Program-made: the position numbers and the translations under genes
Notes under the pieces: generated by a model
What the model was told of the DNA's origin: nothing
The model's database searches: none
The model's input: only the letters and a program-made list of their open reading frames with translations
Assembly: GCF_004352915.1 (NCBI RefSeq)
Contig: NZ_SJSY01000056.1
Span: 1 to 42,845, forward strand
Length of the DNA: 42,845 nucleotides
Source of the DNA: Flavobacterium zhairuonense
GTDB taxonomy: Bacteria; Bacteroidota; Bacteroidia; Flavobacteriales; Flavobacteriaceae
Reading direction: 5' to 3'
Shown here: piece after piece, positions 29,173 to 37,287 of the stretch
How positions within the stretch are numbered: position 1 is the first letter of the stretch
How the letters are laid out: every line of letters starts with the position of its first letter

Positions 29173-30112
29173 TTAAGACTTCTTTAGTTTCTTCTGAATT
29201 GCTTTGTTCTCTCATAAAACGAATAAAACTATCTTCTATCGTTGGTTCTATCTTTTTGACTTCAAAATTCTCCGAATTGTACTTTTCTGCAATTGTTTTT
29301 ATAGTTTCCTCATTCGCAATTTCCGATGTCAAAGTAAGATGAACAAATTCTCCAAAAGCATCGCAACTTTCGATTGCTTTATCGTTTCGAAAATCCTTCA
29401 AAAGCTTGTAAATGTTTTTTGCTTTAGCGGCAAAAAGCGGTTTTGGAAAATCATCTATAATTTGCTGTGGCGCATCAACTTTCATTATTTTTCCATTCTG
29501 AATCAAAGCAATGCGATCGCATAATTTTGCTTCATCCATATAAGGAGTCGAAACGACTATTGTGATTTTCTGTTTTTTCAGTTTGTAGAGCATTTCCCAA
29601 AATTCGCTTCTAGAAACTACATCTACTCCCGTTGTCGGTTCATCTAAAAATAAAACTTCAGGTTTATGAATCAGTGCGCAACATAAAGCCAGTTTTTGCT
29701 TCATTCCGCCAGAAAGTTTTCCTGCGCGTCGATCATTAAACGGTTTTATTTGATCGTAAATATCTTTTATCAATTCGTAGTTTTCCTCGATTGTAGTCCC
29801 GAAAATAGTAGCAAAAAAATTCAGATTTTCCTTCACTGTCAAATCTTGATACAGCGAAAATTTTCCAGGCATGTACCCCACTTTATTTCTAATTTCCTGA
29901 AATTCTTTTACGACATCATGACCTTCAACAGTTGCTGTTCCATTTTCTGCTAACAACAATGTGGTCAAAATTCTAAAAATTGACGTTTTTCCAGCTCCAT
30001 CTGGACCTATCAGTCCAAAAAGCTCGCCTTTCTGAACCTCAAAAGATACATTATCAACAGCAACAAAATCGCCGTATTTTTTAGTAATATTATGTAGCGC
30101 AACTGCAGGCAT
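29162..30112 (-). CDS. ABC transporter ATP-binding protein (first half of YbhF-like ATPase)
   Basis: This 316-aa ABC ATPase has Walker A GPDGAGKTS, signature LSGGMKQKLAL, Walker B PEVLFLDEPTTGVD, and PYMDEA where other family members have the TTHYMDEA H-loop: the usual histidine is replaced here by proline (VVSTPYMDE). This suggests an asymmetric pair in which this half may not hydrolyse ATP well. A C-terminal extension of about 80 residues follows the ATPase core. I chose the ATG at 30112 (MPAVALHN); an in-frame TTG 24 bases upstream would overlap the HlyD gene. It lies 11 bases after the HlyD stop and overlaps the next ATPase by 11 bases. Confidence 0.9.
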   Translation of the reverse strand: MPAVALHNITKKYGDFVAVDNVSFEVQKGELFGLIGPDGAGKTSIFRILTTLLLAENGTATVEGHDVVKEFQEIRNKVGYMPGKFSLYQDLTVKENLNFFATIFGTTIEENYELIKDIYDQIKPFNDRRAGKLSGGMKQKLALCCALIHKPEVLFLDEPTTGVDVVSRSEFWEMLYKLKKQKITIVVSTPYMDEAKLCDRIALIQNGKIMKVDAPQQIIDDFPKPLFAAKAKNIYKLLKDFRNDKAIESCDAFGEFVHLTLTSEIANEETIKTIAEKYNSENFEVKKIEPTIEDSFIRFMREQSNSEETKEVLNGK

Positions 30113-30123
30113 AAAACTTTTTT

Positions 30124-31026
30124 TTATTTTGACCAAAGAACTTCGCCGTACATGCCAATTTTTAAAAACCCGTCATTTTTGACACGAACTTTTATTGCAT
30201 AAACTAAATTTGCTCTTTCATCTTTAGTCGGAATTGTTTTGGGCGAAAACTCTGATTTGTCTGAAATCCAATTTATTGTGCCTTGATATTCCTTATATTT
30301 TTTCTCGCCTTCATCAATTCTGACTTTAACCTGCTGTCCAATTTTAATTTGTGGCAATTGTGTTCCTGTAATATATGCTCTTAAGTCAAGCGTTTCAAGA
30401 TTAGCGATTTTATAAAGTGGTTTGCCTACTACAGCCATTTCATATTGCTCGGCATATTTTGCCAAAACGGTTCCTTTAATCGGATTTACGATTACACTTT
30501 TATTCAATTGATCGTCAATTCCTTTTAGCTGAACGCCAACTGTATTTCCTTGTTCCGTTAAGTTTTCGTTTGTAATTTCCAGAGAATTTTTTTGCGCCGC
30601 AATTTGAGATTGCAGCGTTGCCACTTTTGCATTGGCATCATCCAATTGTTTCTGCGAAGCCACGCCTCCTTTTACCAACTTTTCAGTTCTGTTGCGATCT
30701 AAAAGTGCATTTGCAAGTTGTTTCTTTAAACTTTCAGTCTGAATCTGTTCTTGGGGTCTTCCGCTTAAAATTGCTTTTTTATTTTGTCGCAATTGCATTT
30801 TGCTAATCGATAATTGAGTACTATCAATAAAACCAACTTTTTGTCCAGCTTCTAATTGCTGTCCTTCTTCAACATTGAATTTTAATATTTGTCCATTCGC
30901 TTCCGCGGATAAAATAGTTTCTACAGCTTCAAAAGATCCAGATGCATCAAAATCATTTTCATTTTTAGTGCAGGAAAACAAGCAAAACGTCGTTGCTAAA
31001 AAACACAAAAGCTTAATCTCTTTCAT
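30124..31026 (-). CDS. HlyD-family membrane fusion lipoprotein (YbhG-like)
   Basis: This is a 300-aa periplasmic adaptor connecting the ABC permeases to TolC. The lipobox LFSC gives lipidated Cys19, so anchoring in the inner membrane is by lipid. Residues about 35-70 and 190-210 form the split lipoyl domain (LKFNVEEGQQLEAGQKVGFID and NPIKGTVLAKYAEQYEMAVVGK). Between them lies a heptad-rich coiled-coil hairpin (about 75-175), and beta-barrel and proximal domains follow. It sits 12 bases after TolC and 11 bases before the ATPase start. It is typical of Bacteroidota efflux systems. Confidence 0.93.
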   Translation of the reverse strand: MKEIKLLCFLATTFCLFSCTKNENDFDASGSFEAVETILSAEANGQILKFNVEEGQQLEAGQKVGFIDSTQLSISKMQLRQNKKAILSGRPQEQIQTESLKKQLANALLDRNRTEKLVKGGVASQKQLDDANAKVATLQSQIAAQKNSLEITNENLTEQGNTVGVQLKGIDDQLNKSVIVNPIKGTVLAKYAEQYEMAVVGKPLYKIANLETLDLRAYITGTQLPQIKIGQQVKVRIDEGEKKYKEYQGTINWISDKSEFSPKTIPTKDERANLVYAIKVRVKNDGFLKIGMYGEVLWSK

Positions 31027-31038
31027 AATATATTGGTA

Positions 31039-32280
31039 TTAATTTCCTTTGATTGTTTGATATTCGTAAGCGCTCATTAAAAGCTGAATCTCATGCAAAG
31101 CCTTCTCTGCTCGTGCATTTCCTTCTTTTTCTGTTGCATTCAGCAAATCGATTAACGGACCAGCGCCAGTGTCATATTTTAATTGATATCCTTCGCGGAT
31201 AGTTTGCCGAAGCTTTACAATAGCATCGTCGTCTTTCAAAATTGAAGTTTGCCTTTCAATATCAGCCGTTTTTTGATTCATTTGAAATCTGGTATTGAAT
31301 AAAAACGTTTCTTCTTGAAGGTCGATTTGCTTTAATTGCAGTTTTGTCAATTCCTTTTCATTAGAATTTTTGTACAAACCTTTTATGTCCCAGTTAACGC
31401 TTAATCCAGCAACGCCAACAGTCGAAATTTTATTTGTTCCGAAATTAATTCCAGGCGCAAATACAACTCCGGCACCAAGCAAACCAACTTTTGGCATTAA
31501 GCTTACTTTTTGCATATCAGATTGTGCGTTTATCAAGTTTCGTTGATTCGAAAAACGCAATTGTTCTGGACGTTTAATCAACGTATCTAGACCTACAGCA
31601 TTTATAGGTTTTTCAAATTTTGACTGATTGATGTTTTTCCCAATCAAATACGAAAGCATGGTTTGGTAACCATTTTTGGTATATTCAAAATCTTTCTTCT
31701 GTCTGCTGAGAATTAATTGTTCGGCTTTCATTTCGTCAACATCGGTTTTGTACGCCAAGCCATTTTCATGAAGTTTTTTGACCTTGTCAATATTGTTGGC
31801 AAGAATTGCATTTTGTATTTCCAATTGTTTCAGCTGTTCCTCAATTAGCAATACGCCAAAATAAAGCTGATTCACTCGCGAGCGCAAGTCATACAGAGAT
31901 ACTTCGACTGAAGACTTATCAACACTTGAAGAAGCTTCAATAATCTTTTTTTGTGTTTTCGTTGCACCGCCATCCCAAAGTACTTGATTTACTTGACCAA
32001 GTCCAATAAATTTGAATTTACTGTCATTTCCAGAATTTCCCATAGTTGGAAAATCACCAAAAACATAACCTTCAATTGCTGTAACGCTTATTTGAGGCAG
32101 ATACGCTTTATTGGCATTGCTTAATGTATATTCTTTGCTTTTTTCAATCAGTTCGTATTGTTTGATTAAAGGATAATTGTCAACCGCAAGCTTATAACTT
32201 TGATCAACTGTAAGCGTTTGTGCCTGAACATTTATAAAGGATAGAATTCCAAAATATGCAAGTAAATATAACTTCCTCAT
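31039..32280 (-). CDS. TolC-family outer-membrane efflux protein
   Basis: This 413-aa outer-membrane channel has a signal peptide ending about residue 20 (NVQAQ). Two outer-membrane-efflux repeats are seen, with long amphipathic helices (about 25-190 and 240-410), typical of TolC. QLKQLEIQNAILANNIDKVKKL and RQTSILKDDDAIVKLRQTIREGYQLKY mark the alpha-barrel coiled segments. It completes the tripartite path from the inner membrane to the outside. It is 19 bases downstream of tetR and 12 bases upstream of HlyD, so its presence in the operon suggests a dedicated channel not shared with other pumps. Confidence 0.93.
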   Translation of the reverse strand: MRKLYLLAYFGILSFINVQAQTLTVDQSYKLAVDNYPLIKQYELIEKSKEYTLSNANKAYLPQISVTAIEGYVFGDFPTMGNSGNDSKFKFIGLGQVNQVLWDGGATKTQKKIIEASSSVDKSSVEVSLYDLRSRVNQLYFGVLLIEEQLKQLEIQNAILANNIDKVKKLHENGLAYKTDVDEMKAEQLILSRQKKDFEYTKNGYQTMLSYLIGKNINQSKFEKPINAVGLDTLIKRPEQLRFSNQRNLINAQSDMQKVSLMPKVGLLGAGVVFAPGINFGTNKISTVGVAGLSVNWDIKGLYKNSNEKELTKLQLKQIDLQEETFLFNTRFQMNQKTADIERQTSILKDDDAIVKLRQTIREGYQLKYDTGAGPLIDLLNATEKEGNARAEKALHEIQLLMSAYEYQTIKGN

Positions 32281-32299
32281 TTTTTAAAAATTATTAAAC

Positions 32300-32929
32300 T
32301 TATACAGCGCTAAACATTAGATTAATCCACAAAGGAATTTTCTTTTTACGTTCCTGCATCAAATTATTAAATTGCTCTGCCTGTAGATTTCGACTTCCCA
32401 TTATAATAGGTTTTGCTATAAATGGAAAAACCACTAATCCTAAAAGATTCATCAAAAAATGAAGCGGATTCGGTTCTGTTATTTCTTTTTTCTCTACCGA
32501 TTCCTGAAACTGTTTTATAAAAACCGACTCATTTATAATTTCTCTAATGGGCAGTTTTTTTAATAATCCCTCAGGATTATTTCGCATTTCGGTAAGAATA
32601 AATGTTGGGATTTCTGGTTCAGCAGTAATAAAATCGATATAACGCTCCGCAATAATTTCTACTTTTTGCTGTAATGAAGTCTTATCGTCATTCAATATAA
32701 CTTTCACACTGCCAATAAAACCAGCAAAAGTTTCTGTCATTATCAGTTCAAAAAGTTTGGCTTTACTTCTAAAATAATAATTGAGCAAAGCCAAATTCAG
32801 ACCAGCTTCCTCGGCTATATCTCTAGTTCGTGTTGAAGCAAAACCTTTTTTATAAAAGACTGTTTTTGCTGCAGTTTTTATTTTTTCTTCTGTAGTTATA
32901 TCCTTCTGTTTAGATTCTGAAGTACTCAT
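32300..32929 (-). CDS. TetR-family regulator (CecR-like position)
   Basis: This is a 209-aa TetR repressor. The N-terminal helix-turn-helix is around 20-60: AAKTVFYKKGFASTRTRDIAEEAG followed by LNLALLNYYFRSKAKLFELIM. The C-terminal ligand domain (about 85-209) is divergent. It heads the efflux operon, 19 bases before tolC. A 44-bp palindrome (32971-33014) lies just upstream, spanning the -33 position of its own TAnnTTTG promoter, so autorepression is expected. In E. coli the analogous cecR controls ybhG and responds to cefoperazone and chloramphenicol, but the ligand here is unknown. Confidence 0.92.
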   Translation of the reverse strand: MSTSESKQKDITTEEKIKTAAKTVFYKKGFASTRTRDIAEEAGLNLALLNYYFRSKAKLFELIMTETFAGFIGSVKVILNDDKTSLQQKVEIIAERYIDFITAEPEIPTFILTEMRNNPEGLLKKLPIREIINESVFIKQFQESVEKKEITEPNPLHFLMNLLGLVVFPFIAKPIIMGSRNLQAEQFNNLMQERKKKIPLWINLMFSAV

Positions 32930-32946
32930 TTCAAATAATTTACATG

Positions 32947-32979
32947 CAAATATAAATCATTTTTAAATATGTTAAACAA
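32947..32979 (-). promoter_or_regulatory. tetR promoter
   Basis: The minus-strand TATATTTG at 32954-32947 is a full -7 match. TTG at 32979-32977 lies 22 bases upstream of it, at the -33 position and inside the palindrome. Repressor binding there would block polymerase. Confidence 0.5.
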
Positions 32980-33014
32980 CTTTTTTAATCAATTGATTAA
33001 AAAAGCTGTTTAAC
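32971..33014. promoter_or_regulatory. 44-bp near-perfect palindromic operator for TetR
   Basis: The 22-base left half (32971-32992) is the reverse complement of the right half (32993-33014) at 21 of 22 positions; the core is TTAATCAATTGATTAA. It lies in the divergent gap between tetR and the DUF2490 gene and overlaps the -33 side of tetR's promoter. On the right it ends 21 bases before TATCTTTA (33036-33043), a near-consensus -7 for the DUF2490 gene, so both genes may be controlled. At 44 bp it is much longer than a usual TetR operator and may bind two dimers. Confidence 0.7.
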
Positions 33015-33122
33015 ATTAAATATCCTGAAAATGAGTATCTTTACAATACATTGTTTTTAATTATTGCCATTTATCGATTAAAAAGAAATTTACTCAATAA
33101 CCTAATTTCTATCGTACTGTAT

Positions 33123-33893
33123 ATGAAAAACAATTTTACTTGGATCTTTATTCTTTTATTTCCCATTGCTGTATTAGGACAAACTGGTCAAAAAAAAGAA
33201 ATCAACCAGCAACTTCAAACTTGGGTTTCTATAAACAGCGTTACCAAATTTGCCGATCATTGGGGCATTATTGGAGATTTTCATATTAGACGAAACGACT
33301 TTGTTTCTGATCCCAGTTTTTATTTTATAAGAGGAGGAATTAGTTATATTCCAAATTCAAATGTTTCGATAAATGCCGGATATGCTCATATGTGGCTGGC
33401 ACCATCTAATCCAGACTGGAGCACATTTGCAGATGAAAACAGAATTTATCAGCAGGCACAATTGAATACAAAAATGGGAAATGTGAGTATCTTGCAACGT
33501 TTAAGAAATGAACAGCGATGGCAGGAAAAAATAGTTGACGACAAACCCAGCGGCGATTGGCGTTTTACAAATAGAATACGCTATTTGGCGAGTTTCACTT
33601 TTAGAATTTCTGATAATAAATCTTGGCCATCAATGGTGCTTTCTGATGAGATTCTTTTGCATTTTGGAGAAGAAGTCGTTTATAATACTTTTGACCAAAA
33701 CCGGTTTTTCATCGGAATCAAAAAAACAATCAATCCAAAATGGAGTTATGATTTTGGATATATGAATGTTTATCAACAAAAATATTCAGGTTACCAATAT
33801 GACATGAATCACACCATCAGATTGTTTTTTTATCTGAATACCAGCATTCGAAAAAAAGTGCCTTCAACAACTGAAAATTCGGGTGATGAATAA
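33123..33893 (+). CDS. DUF2490 family outer-membrane beta-barrel-like protein
   Basis: This 256-aa exported protein has a signal peptide ending near residue 20 (AVLGQ). The rest is a beta-strand-rich chain in which strands alternate with short turns, for example WGIIGDFHIRRNDFV and YSYDFGYMNVYQQKYSGYQYD-like patterns, consistent with DUF2490, a family of outer-membrane barrels of unknown function. I chose the ATG at 33123 because it begins the signal peptide; an upstream in-frame TTG at 33051 would add a non-conserved 24 residues. It is transcribed away from tetR, and the palindrome between them suggests shared control. It ends at a bidirectional terminator. Confidence 0.85.
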   Translation: MKNNFTWIFILLFPIAVLGQTGQKKEINQQLQTWVSINSVTKFADHWGIIGDFHIRRNDFVSDPSFYFIRGGISYIPNSNVSINAGYAHMWLAPSNPDWSTFADENRIYQQAQLNTKMGNVSILQRLRNEQRWQEKIVDDKPSGDWRFTNRIRYLASFTFRISDNKSWPSMVLSDEILLHFGEEVVYNTFDQNRFFIGIKKTINPKWSYDFGYMNVYQQKYSGYQYDMNHTIRLFFYLNTSIRKKVPSTTENSGDE

Positions 33894-33919
33894 TCAATTC
33901 AAAAATAACAAAAAACAAA

Positions 33920-33953
33920 AAACGCTACTGAATTACTTTTTTCAATAGCGTTT
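33920..33953. terminator. Bidirectional terminator between DUF2490 gene and sugar dehydrogenase
   Basis: The arms 33920-33932 and 33941-33953 pair at 12 of 13 positions (aaacgctactgaa/ttcaatagcgttt) with an 8-base loop. There are A-rich bases to the left and T-rich bases to the right, giving U-runs in both transcripts. It lies between two convergent stop codons. Confidence 0.78.
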
Positions 33954-33961
33954 AAAAGATT

Positions 33962-35197
33962 TTATTTTTTGTCGATTTTATAAAGTCGGCCTTGATCTGT
34001 AATAGCATATAGAGCGCCGTCACTACCTTGTGTAATATCTCTGAAACGCTGATTTTCAGAAGTCAAAAGTCTTTCTTCGCCAACAACTTTATTATTTTCA
34101 ATGGCAAGTCTAACAATGTGCATACCGCTCAAAGCGCCAATAAAAAGATTGTTTTCCCATTCTGGAACACGATTTCCTGTGTAGAAAGTCATGCCGCTGG
34201 GCGAAACCACGGGATCCCAATAATAGACAGGCTGTTCCATACCGCTTTGTTGCTGAATTCCCGCTCCTACTTTCTCACCGCTGTATTCAATGCCGTAAGT
34301 GATTGTTGGCCAGCCAAAATTAGCTCCAGCTTTTAATCGGTTAATTTCGTCGCCGCCACGAGGACCAAACTCGCTTTCCCAAATCTCACCCGTAACAGGA
34401 TGAAGCGCCAAACCTTGCGGATTTCTATGTCCTATTGAATATAATTCTGCCAATGCGCCACTTCCTGTAAAAACAGGATTTCCAGATGCTGGTTGTCCTT
34501 CTTTTGTTAATCGAACCACTTTTCCAAGACCAGAAGAAACTGATTGTGCCAATGGTCTAGTTTCTAAAACCGAACGCTCTCCTGTACTTACAACAAGATT
34601 TCCTGTTTTATCAAAAAGAATTCGTCCACCATAATGAAGATTACTTGAATTTGCAGGTTTTGCACGATAAATCACCGTTGCACCTTCGATCGTTTTTTCA
34701 TCTGCCGAGAGTTTTCCTTTGGCTACAGCCGTATTATTTCCGCCAGTAGTTGCTTCCGAAAAAACCCAATAAATCATTTTATTTGATGCAAATTCGGGAT
34801 CGAGACATAAACCTAATAAACCGCCCTGACCAGAAGCATTGACAGCAGGAATTCCAGTAATTGGACTACTAACCACGCCAGCTGTTGTCACAATTCGCAT
34901 TTGTCCCGCTTTTTCAGTAATTAAAAGTCGGCCATCTGGAAGCATTTTTACGCCCCACGGACTTGCGAGTGAACTTGTTACAACAACGCCTTGAAAACTT
35001 GTATTCGTTTTTATTCCATTAATTCTCGTTTGCCCTTCAAAAGCAGGTTTATAAGCACTGTTTGGGGCATTTGTTTCTACTGGATCAGTCACTGTGCCAG
35101 GATCTGCAGGACTGTCTTTATCATTGGAACAACTGTTACAGCTTAAAGAAATCGAAAATATTGTGAAGAGCGCTAATAAGCAGGTTATCTTTTTCAT
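33962..35197 (-). CDS. PQQ-type glucose/sorbosone dehydrogenase lipoprotein
   Basis: This 411-aa protein has a lipobox ending at Cys20 (SLSC). The mature part is a six-bladed beta-propeller of the GSDH (glucose/sorbosone dehydrogenase) family. Recognisable pieces are LASPWGVKMLPDGRLLITEKAG, GQGGLLGLCLDPEF, HYGGRILFDKTGNLVVSTGER, SIGHRNPQGLALHP and FGPRGGDEINRLKAGANFGWP; the HYGGR and HRNPQG segments are the family's cofactor and substrate pocket. Related soluble enzymes oxidise aldose sugars with PQQ. No PQQ synthesis genes are nearby, so the cofactor would be obtained elsewhere or the activity may be different. The adjacent gene is divergent. Confidence 0.88.
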   Translation of the reverse strand: MKKITCLLALFTIFSISLSCNSCSNDKDSPADPGTVTDPVETNAPNSAYKPAFEGQTRINGIKTNTSFQGVVVTSSLASPWGVKMLPDGRLLITEKAGQMRIVTTAGVVSSPITGIPAVNASGQGGLLGLCLDPEFASNKMIYWVFSEATTGGNNTAVAKGKLSADEKTIEGATVIYRAKPANSSNLHYGGRILFDKTGNLVVSTGERSVLETRPLAQSVSSGLGKVVRLTKEGQPASGNPVFTGSGALAELYSIGHRNPQGLALHPVTGEIWESEFGPRGGDEINRLKAGANFGWPTITYGIEYSGEKVGAGIQQQSGMEQPVYYWDPVVSPSGMTFYTGNRVPEWENNLFIGALSGMHIVRLAIENNKVVGEERLLTSENQRFRDITQGSDGALYAITDQGRLYKIDKK

Positions 35198-35407
35198 CTT
35201 ACTAGATTATTTAAAATTAAAAAATAGTTTTGGGTAATGTTATCCAAATTTCCTAAATAAAATCAGATTTCATTTACATAATTCCCATCTTAACTTATAA
35301 AATTACCTCATATAACGTTGAAAATGTGCTTTCTATTTCAATAATTAAAAAATCTAATTTCAAGTAATCAATTAATTTTTTTTAAATTAGTTTTAAAATT
35401 AAACGCT

Positions 35408-36301
35408 ATGAACAAACTAACCAAAGAAGACATAAGCCAAGAAGTATTTGACTTATATGATGATTATGCTCACAATAAAATTGACCGCCGAATATTTATT
35501 GAGAAATTATCCATTTTTGCGGTTGGGACATTGACACTTCCTTCGCTTTTAAGCTTTATGACGCCAAATTATGTGGATAGTATTTTGGTTCAACCAACTG
35601 ATCCAAGATTAAAAACCGGCTATATCAATTATGATTCTCCAAAAGGTGGCGGAAGCATTAAAGGGCTTTTATCGCAACCTGCAGAAACCAAAAAGAAGCT
35701 TCCTGGCATTATCGTAGTTCACGAAAATCGCGGACTTAATCCTTACATTGAAGATGTTGGACGAAGAGCCGCTCTTGAAGGTTTCATCACTCTTGCACCT
35801 GATGCATTATCACCTTTGGGCGGTTATCCCGGCAATGATGATACAGGGCGAGAATTACAAAAGAAACGTACACGCGAAGAAATGTTGGAAGATTTCATCG
35901 CTGCTTTTGAATATCTAAAATCACATAAAGATTGCAATGGTTATGTTGGTGTTGTCGGATTTTGTTTTGGCGGCTGGATTTCGAATATGATGGCAGTAAA
36001 ATTGCCTGATTTGAAAGCTGCGGTTCCTTATTATGGTGGCCAACCAACTGCCGAAGAAGCTGAGAAAGTCAGAACCCCATTAATGTTGCATTATGCAGGT
36101 CTTGATACACGCGTAAATGAAGGTTGGCCCGCTTTTGAAGCAATTCTTAACAAAAACAAAGTCGAGAATACGGCTTATTTTTATGCAGGTGTAAATCATG
36201 GTTTTCATAATAATACAACGCCAAGGTATGATGAAGCTGCCGCAACTTTATCATGGACAAGAACTATAGATTTTTTCAAATTAAAACTTAAGAAAAAGTA
36301 A
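35408..36301 (+). CDS. Dienelactone hydrolase family protein
   Basis: This 297-aa alpha/beta hydrolase of the dienelactone hydrolase branch has triad C186 in GFCFGGW (nucleophile elbow with cysteine), D233 in AGLDTRV and H264 in VNHGFHNN, with E106 in HENRG. A roughly 60-residue N-terminal part precedes it: a polar start (KLTKEDISQEVFDLYDDYAH) and then a hydrophobic helix (FIEKLSIFAVGTLTLPSLLSFM) preceded by RR at 27-28, which resembles a twin-arginine-like export or membrane signal. Substrate is unknown; family members hydrolyse cyclic lactone intermediates and esters. The gene stands alone and lies downstream of a divergent 210-bp gap. Confidence 0.88.
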   Translation: MNKLTKEDISQEVFDLYDDYAHNKIDRRIFIEKLSIFAVGTLTLPSLLSFMTPNYVDSILVQPTDPRLKTGYINYDSPKGGGSIKGLLSQPAETKKKLPGIIVVHENRGLNPYIEDVGRRAALEGFITLAPDALSPLGGYPGNDDTGRELQKKRTREEMLEDFIAAFEYLKSHKDCNGYVGVVGFCFGGWISNMMAVKLPDLKAAVPYYGGQPTAEEAEKVRTPLMLHYAGLDTRVNEGWPAFEAILNKNKVENTAYFYAGVNHGFHNNTTPRYDEAAATLSWTRTIDFFKLKLKKK

Positions 36302-36337
36302 TTATAAAAGTCTCTGAGTCAATTTTCAGGCTAGAAA

Positions 36338-36383
36338 ATTTGGTGCGAAATATTGCAGAATAAACTTTAATTTTGCACCAAAT
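36338..36383 (+). promoter_or_regulatory. Promoter/inverted repeat before the AAA ATPase
   Basis: TAATTTTG at 36368-36375 fits TAnnTTTG and lies only 17 bases before the ATG at 36393, implying a very short leader. The inverted pair ATTTGGTGC at 36338-36346 and GCACCAAAT at 36375-36383 flanks it. The upstream arm could be an operator or -33-like site (spacing is too long for a standard -33). Confidence 0.4.
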
Positions 36384-36392
36384 AATTTTGAA

Positions 36393-37112
36393 ATGAGTCT
36401 ACACGAGCTTACCATACAGGATACCGAAAAAATTGCGATAGAAAATCTTTTTTTCAGCGAAGAAAATAAAGCTATTTTAGAACAGACAATCAAAGAGCAC
36501 AAGTATATTGAGGAATTAAAAAAATACAACCTTCCTGTCGATAATAAAATATTGCTTCATGGCCATTCTGGCTGTGGTAAAACGACAACAGCAAAAGCCA
36601 TTGCAACGGCTTTGAACAAAGAGATTATTATTGTAAACCTCAGCACAATTATTAATGCAAAAATTGGCGAAACTTCTCGAAATGTAAAAGCTCTTTTTGA
36701 TAAAGCGGCGAGAGAAAATGCTGTTTTGTTTTTAGATGAATTTGACCAAATTGCCAAAAGCCGTGAAAATGATGACAAAGATGTTGCCGAAATGAAACGT
36801 CTTGTCAATACAATAATTCAGCTAATTGATTATTTTCCAATAAATTGTCTGTTAATTTGTGCGACTAATTTTTACAATAGTATCGATACTGCTTTGTTAA
36901 GAAGGTTTCAAATAAAATTAAAATTTGAAATGCCAAGTAACAAGCAATTGGATTTATATTATGATAAAATACTAAACATCTTCCCTATTCATTTTCAAGA
37001 TATTCCGAGAAAATATGCCATTTCATATGCCGAAGCGAAAGACTATGTTAACACCACAATGAAAGGATTGATCATCGCAGAATTAGAACATTTGAAGAAA
37101 CAAAAAGTGTAG
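36393..37112 (+). CDS. Small stand-alone AAA ATPase
   Basis: This 239-aa protein is almost a pure AAA module. Walker A is GHSGCGKT (57-64), Walker B VLFLDEFD (111-118), sensor 1 is N159 in ATNF, and the arginine-finger position R170-R171 follows in LLRRF, as in FtsH and related AAA proteins. A short N-terminal cap (about 1-45) and a C-terminal helical part (about 185-239) complete it. The gene is flanked by unrelated genes, with no partner such as a protease or subtilisin-like gene next door, unlike the AAA-subtilisin pairs of some bacteria. A general remodelling or chaperone role is likely; the specific target is unknown. Confidence 0.85.
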   Translation: MSLHELTIQDTEKIAIENLFFSEENKAILEQTIKEHKYIEELKKYNLPVDNKILLHGHSGCGKTTTAKAIATALNKEIIIVNLSTIINAKIGETSRNVKALFDKAARENAVLFLDEFDQIAKSRENDDKDVAEMKRLVNTIIQLIDYFPINCLLICATNFYNSIDTALLRRFQIKLKFEMPSNKQLDLYYDKILNIFPIHFQDIPRKYAISYAEAKDYVNTTMKGLIIAELEHLKKQKV

Positions 37113-37287
37113 ACATTTTAACCAATCTAATTATATCACAATTTAACCCAAAAAATTGAATTAAAATAAAGCCATTTTAATCCTTTTGTAGTACTTTTAT
37201 CGCTAATTAAAATTTTAAATTTCTTATAAATCCCAAATTTACAAGACTTTAACATTGCTCTATTTTCTCAGAGTTCAAATTAAAATT

